Positions 16,561-24,094 of a DNA stretch of 64,000 bases are shown piece after piece (the first letter of the stretch is position 1; each line of letters starts with the position of its first letter). A program made the position numbers and the translations under genes. This stretch comes from Chloroflexota bacterium (GTDB lineage: Bacteria; Chloroflexota; UBA11872): NCBI GenBank assembly GCA_022824495.1, contig JAJDZU010000006.1, positions 62,001-126,000 of the forward strand. The letters run 5' to 3'. The notes under the pieces are model-generated. The model was given only the letters and a program-made list of their open reading frames with translations, was not told where the DNA came from and did not search any database.

Positions 16561-17715
16561 TCAGGCGCGGCGCAGGGGCTGACCTCGCCGGTAGGTCGCT
16601 GCGCGCCAGAGCCACTCGGCCGGGCCGAAGCAGTACCGCTGCATCCAGGCCTGCGACCACCACAGCTGCAAGGCCCAGACGGCCAGGACAAAGAGCAGGA
16701 GGCCGGCCCGGTTCACGGAGAGATCGCTCAGCAGTAGCGTGAGAGTGAGCACGCCCAGCACAGTCTGAGACAGGTAGTTGGTCAGGGCCATGCGGCCGAC
16801 GGCGCGGAAGCGCTGTTTGAGGGCGCTGTCCAGGCCTCGGTTCCAGAGAACGATCAGGCTCATATAGCCGAGCGAGGCGGGAATCGTGCCAAGCGTGTTG
16901 GGAAGCTGTCCGATGAACGCCACGTCCCTGGAGTAGTCGCCCAACGCGGTGATCAGGACGCCTATCGAGGCGAGCGGCAGGCCGATGGCGATGCCAGCGC
17001 CGGCCGTCAGACGGTAGATCCTGGCCGACAAGGCCCCTTGCATGAAGCCCAGGCGGTAGAGCCCGGCGCCCATCAGGATCATGCCCAGGCCGCGCAGGAA
17101 ATAGCCCAGGAGCGAGAGTCCCAGCACGGCGCCGTTGAGTCCGGCGAAGTCGGCCTCGTCTCCCCGGGAGGGCGTCCAAAGACCGCTGAGCGCGACGTCG
17201 GTGGCGTTGGTGACGGCTTGATTCACCAGCAGCACGGGGACGGAAAACAGGAAGACGCTCACGCCGATCCCGATCAGCCAGGGGCCCGAGAGTTTCCGCA
17301 GGGCGATGAGGAACAGGGCCGATACGGCGTAGACGATCAGGACGTCGCCTTCCCACAGCAGGGTGTGGAGGATGCCGATGCCGAGCAGCAGGGCATTTCG
17401 CCAGATATTCAGCAGGACGGGGCGACCGCCTTTGGCCTCCGCTCGTTCGATGAACAGCAGGATCCCAGCGCCAAAGAGCAGCGAGAAAATGCCCATGAAC
17501 TTCTGGTCGACGAAGATCTCGCCGCCAATGCCCACGACCCAGTCCAGCCAGGACTCCGAACCGCCGGCGCTCAGGTTGAGGTAGGGCACGCGTCCGAAGC
17601 CGAAGTGCACGACGTTCATCAGCAGGATCCCCAGCACGGCCACGCCGCGAATCAGGTCCAGACTCGTAATCCGAGCCGACTCCGCGACAGGCGCGGCGCT
17701 TCGTTCCGGTTTCAT
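16561..17715 (-). CDS. DUF418 family multi-pass membrane protein
   Basis: A 384-residue integral membrane protein with about 8-10 hydrophobic helices. The opening RITSLDLIRGVAVLGILLMN and FSLLFGAG, together with the C-terminal tryptophan-rich region (LWWSQAW, FCFGP-like, EWLWR), are typical of the DUF418/YeiB family of acyltransferase-3-like membrane proteins. The biochemical role of the family is poorly known; a surface-polymer or small-molecule acyl modification is possible. It starts at ATG 17715. It follows a DUF5069 gene on the same strand with a 45-base gap containing reiterated TACTG. Confidence 0.8.
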   Translation of the reverse strand: MKPERSAAPVAESARITSLDLIRGVAVLGILLMNVVHFGFGRVPYLNLSAGGSESWLDWVVGIGGEIFVDQKFMGIFSLLFGAGILLFIERAEAKGGRPVLLNIWRNALLLGIGILHTLLWEGDVLIVYAVSALFLIALRKLSGPWLIGIGVSVFLFSVPVLLVNQAVTNATDVALSGLWTPSRGDEADFAGLNGAVLGLSLLGYFLRGLGMILMGAGLYRLGFMQGALSARIYRLTAGAGIAIGLPLASIGVLITALGDYSRDVAFIGQLPNTLGTIPASLGYMSLIVLWNRGLDSALKQRFRAVGRMALTNYLSQTVLGVLTLTLLLSDLSVNRAGLLLFVLAVWALQLWWSQAWMQRYCFGPAEWLWRAATYRRGQPLRRA

Positions 17716-17746
17716 GGCCTAAGAAGCCCTCCCCGCCAGCCAATAG

Positions 17747-17768
17747 CTACTGACTACTGTCTACTGTC
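17747..17768. repeat. Short reiterated CTACTGA/CTACTGT sequence
   Basis: Three successive near-copies of a seven-base CTACTGN unit span the gap between DUF418 and the end of the DUF5069 gene, overlapping its stop codon. It is likely a simple slippage repeat. Confidence 0.5.
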
Positions 17769-18201
17769 GGCCTCCCAGGGGGACGTCGCGGCCTTCGTCG
17801 AGGTCCAGGCGGTCGAACTGGCGGGTGACGTCGGTGCGGTGGGACTGGCCGATGTCGGCCATGAACTGCCAGAAGCGTTCGCGGGCCGCGTCGTCGTCGG
17901 GCGTTCTGACCATCATCTCGCGGTTGAAGGCCATGATCTCGGTGGCCGACCGCGGCCGCATTCGCGCCTTGACCCAGGCCCAGACCTCCTCATCGCTCTC
18001 GCGCGCGGCCACGGCGTCCACGAAGTCCTGCGGCTCGATCCCCAGGAACTCCAGCAGCATCCCGGAAAAGAACGTGCGCGAAATGTAGTCCCCCAGCTGA
18101 CCGGCAATCTCGGCCCGCACCTTGTCGATCGCCCGCGGCAAAAACACGATCCCATGCATCGACTCATACGGACTCCGCGGTACCCCATTCACAAGATCCA
18201 T
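17761..18201 (-). CDS. DUF5069 domain-containing protein
   Basis: A 146-residue soluble protein. GVPRSPYESMHGIVFLPR and IDKVRAEIAGQLGDYIS match the conserved N-terminal part of DUF5069. The centre has FLGIEPQDFVDAVAA, and the tail is acidic. Function unknown; members are small, cytoplasmic and often stand alone. ATG 18201 has a clear GGAGGGA site upstream (on the minus strand, about 18208-18214); the longer open frame to 18351 is dismissed for that reason. Its stop lies 45 bases before the DUF418 start on the same strand. Confidence 0.78.
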   Translation of the reverse strand: MDLVNGVPRSPYESMHGIVFLPRAIDKVRAEIAGQLGDYISRTFFSGMLLEFLGIEPQDFVDAVAARESDEEVWAWVKARMRPRSATEIMAFNREMMVRTPDDDAARERFWQFMADIGQSHRTDVTRQFDRLDLDEGRDVPLGGRQ

Positions 18202-18739
18202 CGCGTAACTCCCTCCAGCGGCGACCTTTGGATCATGCACCCGGGCAGCACCCAGGGTCGGCGGCCACCTCTCGACAGGGTAACGAGGGATGAGCCCGGA
18301 TGGGCCGGCGCCCACCGAGCCCGGCACGCGCCAAACCGCGCTCAAGGTCACTCAGCCGTGGATCGCTTGCCGCTCGAGGTGTTCGAGACGCTCGCCTGCG
18401 GCGATTGAAGCATCGGCGGCCGTGAACTCGAAACCAGCGACCCCTAGTCCTTCAGATCATTGGCGGCCTCGACGCACTCCTTCAATTCATCCACTCCGGC
18501 GAATGCCAGCAGGAGAGCCTCTAGGAATTCTCATCAGCGATCGCTTCCACGTCGTTGATACGTACGTCGCGTCTCTCCTTTCCGCGTCACAAACAAAGCT
18601 AATGCGGTTGACAATCACTCTTCACCAAGATTTCGAGACCATGGCGCAACATCACTCCCCGCGATAATACCTATCGCATCTGCCAAAGACCCGTTTACAC
18701 ATCACACAGCCGCGTTAATCAATCTACTATACCGAGACT
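18202..18739. other. Gene-poor interval between DUF5069 and the lower-GC island
   Basis: These 538 bases hold no convincing intact gene. GC content falls visibly from left to right, marking the edge of the accessory island. A 125-codon plus-strand frame at 18290-18667 has no family resemblance or ribosome-binding site. On the minus strand a short protein-like fragment at 18444-18530 looks like a decayed gene end. Confidence 0.5.
18444..18530 (-). pseudogene. Possible gene remnant (frameshifted)
   Basis: On the minus strand a short frame reads EFLEALLLAFAGVDELKE... and ends AANDLKD, then TAG. It is preceded by two stops, but the adjacent frame upstream reads DVRINDVEAIADEN, as if one helical protein had been split by a single-base shift near 18528. 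No start codon with a ribosome site is seen. The parent family is not recognised. Confidence 0.25.
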
Positions 18740-19888
18740 TCACCTACTACTAATAAACCGTCCATCACTCACTAATCTCTCCAATGACAAAAACTTTACT
18801 TCGCGCTGTGGTCTTTGCGAAATGTAATCAGGGAAGTCATGTAACACAATCAGCAGCGAGTACACTAACGGCCGCAGTGGTGAAGGTGACAAAGAAAGGA
18901 ACTGCCGACCTTTCTCTTCAGCCTCCCACCAATACCGCGTTTCTTCCAGCGGATTATCACCCAAATGATCCAACAGCCTCTCTACCGAACGACAAAAGTC
19001 CCATGTTTGCTCGACCGTGCTACGCATCACCTTCAAATACCTTGCGCCAATCCTCCGCCGAAGTGGCAATGGGTATCTTCTAAACAGAGCACGTAGATTG
19101 TGACTCCTACTAAAGCTCCTATCTATGTCGTCAAGTCCATACTTCAATAGCAATTCTATGAAATATAGTCCTATGATTCGCTGTCCAATCTGAAACCCCG
19201 CATTTCGCGGGTCAGCCGATTCATGTGGGGATTTCACACTAAAGTAATGAAGAATCCCTCCCAACCAGTGCTTTTCGAGCTTGATGTGCTTGTTCTCTCT
19301 ATTCGAATTGGGACGGCGCTTAGACTCGCTTCGATGTGATCGATCCTCTAGTGACTGCTCGAGAGACCTGAACTTCGTATGGAAGCGCTGCTCGTTGCAA
19401 GCACGCTCTGGATAATCGTGCAGGGCAACAAACAGCGCATAAACTAAACGACGAAGCGATCCGTACCCAAAAATGATAGAAATACCATATCGTCGTTTTC
19501 GCTCCCAGAAGTATCGAGTGTCGGTAAAAGGATCATGGCCCAAATATTCCAGATACGAGCTCACAGAACTCTCAAAGTCCCAGGCTTCGGCCGTCTCTTG
19601 GGTCAATATCTCTGTATACTTGGACTCTGCAGCTAGTCGGTTATTCCTTGGCAAATCTGCGAAGAGTTCACTCAAGGAATGGATTCGTCCATAGCATAGG
19701 TTCGCGTTACGCAATGCGTGCTTTAGTAGCATCTCAATCAGGTACAATCCTATGATGTGCTGTCCAATCTCATATCCGATCCTTATGCTGTCATCTGATT
19801 TTCGAGGATCGTTGAAATTGAAGTAATCCAGTATTCCTTCAAGCCATATAACTTGTGGCATCGTAGTCTCTCTTACCTCGTCTGGCAT
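18740..19888 (-). CDS. Protein with two HEPN-like repeats, partner of the methyltransferase
   Basis: A 382-residue helical protein made of two homologous halves (about 15-180 and 208-372). Each has W-L-(E/G)-GIL-YF, IGQ-IIGLY-IE-LLK, a (S/H)-(H)-(S/N)-L--LF loop, (A/Q)-WDF--SV, a Y/L--LG--P---TRY-WE segment and PLVY-L---LHD-P. The E-LLK helix followed by H-N/S-L--LF resembles HEPN domains, which are often RNases in toxin or defence systems, but a strict Rx4-6H motif is not certain. The gene abuts the methyltransferase stop (TAG then ATG) and has lower GC than its surroundings, so it is probably a laterally acquired partner. An internal ATG at 19861 is an alternative start. Confidence 0.65.
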   Translation of the reverse strand: MPDEVRETTMPQVIWLEGILDYFNFNDPRKSDDSIRIGYEIGQHIIGLYLIEMLLKHALRNANLCYGRIHSLSELFADLPRNNRLAAESKYTEILTQETAEAWDFESSVSSYLEYLGHDPFTDTRYFWERKRRYGISIIFGYGSLRRLVYALFVALHDYPERACNEQRFHTKFRSLEQSLEDRSHRSESKRRPNSNRENKHIKLEKHWLGGILHYFSVKSPHESADPRNAGFQIGQRIIGLYFIELLLKYGLDDIDRSFSRSHNLRALFRRYPLPLRRRIGARYLKVMRSTVEQTWDFCRSVERLLDHLGDNPLEETRYWWEAEEKGRQFLSLSPSPLRPLVYSLLIVLHDFPDYISQRPQREVKFLSLERLVSDGRFISSR

Positions 19889-22792
19889 CTAGAAAACCAA
19901 CTCAGCATTCGACGGTCGCCGTTTCCCACCATGAACTGACGGCTCCGCACACCACTTCGCCGCCAACCGACGGACCGCCCGATAGACACCCTCATCGAAC
20001 CCCAGGAGGTCACAGAGCACGTACCGGTCGAGCAGCGCACGGCTGGGATCCGCGTCAGCCAGGTAGGCGGGTTTCAATTCCTTGTCGCGAAACTCCTCGA
20101 AGACTCTCTCGGCGCTGCTGAGTTGCCCGTCATTCAATTCGCGGAAGTCCAGTACCGGCAGCGATTCGGCGGAGCGAATGGTCATGTTGGCCTTGCTGGA
20201 CTGCTGGCGCGTGGCGTGCCACCACCAGCTCAACAGACCCAGGGTGGAATTGCCCCAAACGGCAAAGGCGTAGTCCAGCCGCTGGTCACTGAAGTTCACG
20301 TTCGGCCAGACCCGGCCGCCAATAGTCTCCCGTTCCGTAAGAGCTACGGCCAGCGCCTGCGACCCAAACGTAAAGTCGAGGTTCAGGTGGGTGCGGCCAG
20401 CCGTAGCCCAGATTTCGGCGGCTTTGGCCTCCATACCTACTCGAACCACGAGTTGGGAGTCCGGCTCACACACCAGCTGTGTTTCCTGGCGCGCGTCGTG
20501 GTTCCAAAGAGCGGGGTACGTGGCCGTAGGGTCCGCCGCAGTCTTGTCGAATGGTCCACGGGGTCGCGGCCCGGTTATGTCCCGATGAACGTACCCAAGC
20601 TCACCCACAACACCCAGCGGTGCCATGTTCAGATCAAGCGGCTCGGGCTGACCCGGCAGCCATAGCTGCGAATGCGCCAACGTATAGGCCGTCTGCGCCA
20701 GCGAATAGTCGGCCAGGCGCACCCCGCCCCAGGCTAGGCCGTTGTGCATCACCGGAGCGGTCAGCACGCCGCCTACCTGTTCGTCGCCGATCGTCAGTCG
20801 TGTTCCCCCGTACGGCCCGTCCTCGAGCGTTCGGACATCCGCGCCGTTGACGAGGGCGCCGGCCAACGCGGCGGCCTGGGCGAATCCCTGCGGTCGACGC
20901 GCCAGCGACGTGAAGTGCACCCGCGCTGCCGGCGGCTCGCTTTCACACCGTTTACGCGCAATCACCAGGCACTCCGCCATGCCGGTGTCCGACGAAAACG
21001 CCATGTCGCGATTGTTGGCCGCAATGCTGAGCACGGACACGTCGGCGTAATCGCGCGCCAGCATGTGCCGGAAGTTCTGCCACGACAGCCCACCCGCCGC
21101 TGACAAGGGCAGCACCAGCGCCAGCACGCCGCCGGGCTTCAGCTTCCCGTGCCCCAGCGCCGCAAACGCCGAGGCGATCCCCGCGTTGCCGTGATACGCC
21201 GTGCCCCGTCCCCTCGCATTCAGCCGCTTACCCATCGCGCTCATGTCGTCCTTCGAGGCATCGAACGCGGCAAACGCAGGATTCACCACACTTGCCCGCG
21301 CCCCTTCGTGATTCGTGGCGCGGGTGAAGGGTGGATTCATAATCGCAAGGTCAAAGCCTTGGTCGGGTACTTCGACAACGAGCTGCGTAGCCGTCTCCTC
21401 GCCAACGCTGCCGGTGCGCTTGGCGGGGTCGCTGGTGTTGAACAGCGTCAGGGTCTGCGAATCCTGCAACAACTCCAGCGAGCCGATCGCCACAGTTCCA
21501 TCGTCCTGCCGCCCATACGCCAGCGTATAGAGACGCGAGTTCTCAAATTGGCCGCCGGGTTGCATACCGGCGAGGGTGGACCCGGTGATGTGAATGGCCG
21601 AGGGCATCACGTCGCAGCCGTACAGCACCTCTTCCATCATCGTGGAATGCAAGGCCGCGGCGTCGCCGCCGGTTCGCTCATGACGGGCCGCAATCTGCTC
21701 GTACACGGCAGACAGCAACGCCCCGGTGCCGCAGGCAAAATCGCCGACCCGCAACTTGCCGATAGCTTCGGCATCGGACCAGTCCACGCCCTCCATCTTG
21801 GCCACTGCCAGCCGCGCCAGCAGCGCCGCCGAGGCGGGCAGCGTGTAGAACGTGGCCAGGTACTTCCGGTCCGCGATCAGCCGCTGAAACACCCGGCCGG
21901 TCAGGTCGTGCGCGTTGTCGATGCCTGTGGACTTCACGTCCTGAGCGGTTACCCGCAACTCCCGTAAGAGCCGGGCCGCGTCGTGTGACGGAAGCAGACC
22001 GATGATGTCCCTGGCAACGGCAAAGATCGGCCAGTAGTTGATCGCCAGGATTTCCTTCCAGGCCGTCAGAACTTCTCGCCTCGGATTCAGCGTGTCCTCA
22101 CCACACACTCCGTCCAGCGACTTGACGGTCGCGTGCACGCCCGCCAGCCGGTCGTGAAAGATCAACGCGTTGGCGATCATGGCACCCGCCATGCGCCAGG
22201 TCTGCCGCACGTTGGTCATGCCCAGTAGGCCGGCAATCTCCAGGGCGATGAAGGGCCGGAGCTCCGCGACCTCCTCGATGACCTTCTCGGCGATGTCGAT
22301 GCCCTCTTCCAGGACCTGCGCCGCCTGATCCACCGCGTGCTGCGGCACCGACACCAGCCGCACCAGATCCGCCAGGTCCTCAACCGACCCGTCAAGCCAC
22401 CCTGACGTCGGAAACCGGTCTGGTTCTTCGCCACCGTTAGTGAACACGCCGTAGGACAAGCGCGCGTCGGCCAGTTCCGACTCCAGGTCCTCGGCGTCCG
22501 GAATCGATGCTGGATACCGCAACGCAATAGCCGCCTCGATTGGACGACCGTCAGCCGTGGTTCGCAAACCCAGCCGCTCGCGAGCCTCGGCTTCCACGTT
22601 GGCCGCCGGCGCGAATTCGGCCTCGATCACCACCGGCGCCCGGCCGCTAGCCGTGATCAGAACATCAGGCCGCAGCCCCGGATGCCCGGCAATCGCCTGC
22701 GTGTTCTCCGTCCGCACCTGGCACGTCGGCAACATTCCCTGCAGCAGGGATCCCAGCGCATTGTTCGCGCTCGGCTCAGTCTGACGGGGCAT
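19889..22792 (-). CDS. Large N6-adenine DNA methyltransferase, restriction/defence type
   Basis: A 967-residue class I methyltransferase. DFACGTGALLSAVY near residue 350 is SAM motif I, and NPPF near 480 is the catalytic N6-adenine motif IV. The N-terminus (RPDVLI..., VVIEAEF near residue 58) resembles a PD-(D/E)xK-like module in which Lys is replaced by Glu. The C-terminal 300 residues look like a target-recognition region (YPALWNHD, QSSKANMTIRSAESLPVLDF). This layout matches type IIG or BREX/Pgl-like single-chain methyltransferases. The start overlaps a short open frame (TGATG), and the stop directly touches the HEPN-like gene, giving an operon. No HsdR/HsdS or phosphatase/ATPase BREX partners are present. 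Confidence 0.82.
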   Translation of the reverse strand: MPRQTEPSANNALGSLLQGMLPTCQVRTENTQAIAGHPGLRPDVLITASGRAPVVIEAEFAPAANVEAEARERLGLRTTADGRPIEAAIALRYPASIPDAEDLESELADARLSYGVFTNGGEEPDRFPTSGWLDGSVEDLADLVRLVSVPQHAVDQAAQVLEEGIDIAEKVIEEVAELRPFIALEIAGLLGMTNVRQTWRMAGAMIANALIFHDRLAGVHATVKSLDGVCGEDTLNPRREVLTAWKEILAINYWPIFAVARDIIGLLPSHDAARLLRELRVTAQDVKSTGIDNAHDLTGRVFQRLIADRKYLATFYTLPASAALLARLAVAKMEGVDWSDAEAIGKLRVGDFACGTGALLSAVYEQIAARHERTGGDAAALHSTMMEEVLYGCDVMPSAIHITGSTLAGMQPGGQFENSRLYTLAYGRQDDGTVAIGSLELLQDSQTLTLFNTSDPAKRTGSVGEETATQLVVEVPDQGFDLAIMNPPFTRATNHEGARASVVNPAFAAFDASKDDMSAMGKRLNARGRGTAYHGNAGIASAFAALGHGKLKPGGVLALVLPLSAAGGLSWQNFRHMLARDYADVSVLSIAANNRDMAFSSDTGMAECLVIARKRCESEPPAARVHFTSLARRPQGFAQAAALAGALVNGADVRTLEDGPYGGTRLTIGDEQVGGVLTAPVMHNGLAWGGVRLADYSLAQTAYTLAHSQLWLPGQPEPLDLNMAPLGVVGELGYVHRDITGPRPRGPFDKTAADPTATYPALWNHDARQETQLVCEPDSQLVVRVGMEAKAAEIWATAGRTHLNLDFTFGSQALAVALTERETIGGRVWPNVNFSDQRLDYAFAVWGNSTLGLLSWWWHATRQQSSKANMTIRSAESLPVLDFRELNDGQLSSAERVFEEFRDKELKPAYLADADPSRALLDRYVLCDLLGFDEGVYRAVRRLAAKWCAEPSVHGGKRRPSNAELVF

Positions 22793-23001
22793 CAGAGGCC
22801 CTTAGCAGCGCCGTGCGGATTCACGTCCATGTCCGGTTTTCGTTCGGTTTGCAGCGAATAATAGCCCAAAACGAGCATCAGGGATTCAACATCCGACCCG
22901 TTTCCGCCAGCGCATCCATCACTCCCAAGCAAATCGCGTGAATCTCTTTCACCGTCATCGGCCAGGCCGACCTGGGCAAAGACCTTGACGCCGAACTTCA
23001 T
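22792..23001 (-). CDS. Possible small gene upstream of the methyltransferase
   Basis: A 69-codon frame (start MKFGVKVFAQVGL) whose stop overlaps the methyltransferase ATG as TGATG, which would allow coupled translation. The protein resembles nothing I know, and its start is only 18 bases from the divergent VapB start, leaving no room for two promoters. It may simply be the methyltransferase leader. Confidence 0.22.
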   Translation of the reverse strand: MKFGVKVFAQVGLADDGERDSRDLLGSDGCAGGNGSDVESLMLVLGYYSLQTERKPDMDVNPHGAAKGL

Positions 23002-23019
23002 TGACGCTGTGATGTCTCC

Positions 23020-23292
23020 ATGCGAATCACTCTCACTATCGACGACGACCTCGCCGATGCTCTTCAGCGGCGGGCGAAGCGGCTTGGTGTTCCGTTCGAT
23101 CAGGTCGTCAACGAGACGCTGCGCCGCGGCCTGGCGGCGCAGGAGGCCGAGGACCGGCCGCGGTGTCGTGTCCGGCCGTTTCGCAGCGGCTTTCGTCCCG
23201 GGATTGACCCGCTGAAGCTCAACCAGCTCAACGACGAGTTGGAAGTCCAGGACTTCCTGGAGAAACACCCCGACTGGCCGTCCCGGACCTGA
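23020..23292 (+). CDS. VapB-type ribbon-helix-helix antitoxin, orphan
   Basis: A 90-residue protein opening with MRITLTIDDDLADALQRRA and VPFDQVVNETLRRGL, the ribbon-helix-helix DNA-binding module of VapB-family antitoxins. The tail (PFRSGFRPGIDPLKLNQL) is the typical toxin-binding part, which ends LEVQDFLEKHPDW. No PIN-domain VapC toxin follows; the next gene is a HIT protein 162 bases on. It is therefore an orphan antitoxin, or a relic of a VapBC module, on the edge of the methyltransferase island. Confidence 0.75.
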   Translation: MRITLTIDDDLADALQRRAKRLGVPFDQVVNETLRRGLAAQEAEDRPRCRVRPFRSGFRPGIDPLKLNQLNDELEVQDFLEKHPDWPSRT

Positions 23293-23454
23293 ACGTGCCC
23301 GCCCGCGCCTGAATGCCCGGCGCGCCCGGAAACACCCCGGCAGGCGCTGGACTTGGCCGAACGGTGGTTCCGCGCGTCCAGCAGGATCAAGGACGACGCA
23401 CCTGTCCCGGTTTCGTCACCGCCTCTCACCGACGCGGGTCCGTACGATTCGGGG

Positions 23455-24039
23455 ATGAGCTATTTCGAGCTGCCGGAGCCTCGGCGGGAGCGGTGTCCGT
23501 TTTGCGACCACGTTGCCGGTCGCGAAACGGAAGGGGGCGTTGGTTGCGCGGTGGTGCTGGAAACTGATTTGACGCTGACGTTTGTGGAGCCAAGGCGTAA
23601 GCACCCGGGGCGGCTGCTGGTTATCAGCAAGCGGCACGCGCCGACGCTGCTTGACCTCACGGACGAAGAGGCGGCGGCGATCATGCGGGACACGCGGCGC
23701 GCGGCGCTGGCGGTGACCAGGGCCTTCAAGCCGGACGGCCTGACCATCTACCAGAACAATGGCGTCGGGGCGGGCCACGAGATTCCGCACGTTCACATGC
23801 ACGTCGTCCCGCGCTATCAGGATGACGGAGGGGTGAATGCCGACAAGGGACCGGTCATGGCTCATGAGAGACCTTTGGGTAGTCCTTCGTTGGGTGCGCG
23901 GAAGACCCTCACCCCAGCCCTCTCCCACGGGGAGAGGGAGGAAGAGCGGCGGCGCGTCGGAGGTGAGGAGCGTTCTGCAGTGATTCCCTACGAGGAGCGG
24001 GCTGAGGTGGCGGCTCGGATCAGGGGCTTTATCAAGTAG
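23455..24039 (+). CDS. HIT family protein carrying an inserted interspersed repeat
   Basis: A 194-residue histidine-triad nucleotide hydrolase/transferase. The triad is HVHMHVV near residues 116-122, preceded by CPFC near residue 14 and GRLLVISKRH. It acts on AMP-linked or dinucleoside substrates in the cytoplasm. The region after VPRYQDDG normally runs straight into the last helix; here about 35 residues are inserted, including LTPALSHGERE, the translation of a widespread inverted-repeat element (23906-23941). The frame is preserved and the C-terminal helix PYEERAEVAARI follows. ATG 23455 has GGGG only nearby. The insertion lies far from the active site and may be tolerated. Confidence 0.82.
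   Translation: MSYFELPEPRRERCPFCDHVAGRETEGGVGCAVVLETDLTLTFVEPRRKHPGRLLVISKRHAPTLLDLTDEEAAAIMRDTRRAALAVTRAFKPDGLTIYQNNGVGAGHEIPHVHMHVVPRYQDDGGVNADKGPVMAHERPLGSPSLGARKTLTPALSHGEREEERRRVGGEERSAVIPYEERAEVAARIRGFIK
23900..23942 (+). repeat. Interspersed inverted-repeat element inside HIT gene
   Basis: GGAAGACCCTCACC followed by CTCTCCCACGGGGAGAGGGA, a 7-8-bp stem with a short loop, reads LTPALSHGERE in the HIT frame, a known translation product of dispersed repeats in high-GC genomes. A related element follows at 25690-25850, sharing GCGCGGAAGA..CCTCA. Confidence 0.75.
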
Positions 24040-24094
24040 GGGCCGCCGGCTGGCACCATGACGCGTGTTGTCCGCTCTCGTGCCAGGCGCTGCC

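Noticed and set aside
17038-18408. 456-codon plus frame
   Set aside because: Covers DUF418 and DUF5069 in antisense; low-complexity Asp/Gln/His composition.
18290-18667. 125-codon plus frame in the intergenic interval
   Set aside because: No ribosome-binding site, no domain, composition shifts along the frame.
22792-23268. 158-codon minus frame
   Set aside because: Its first two thirds are antisense to the clear VapB antitoxin; only the short 3' part could be a gene.
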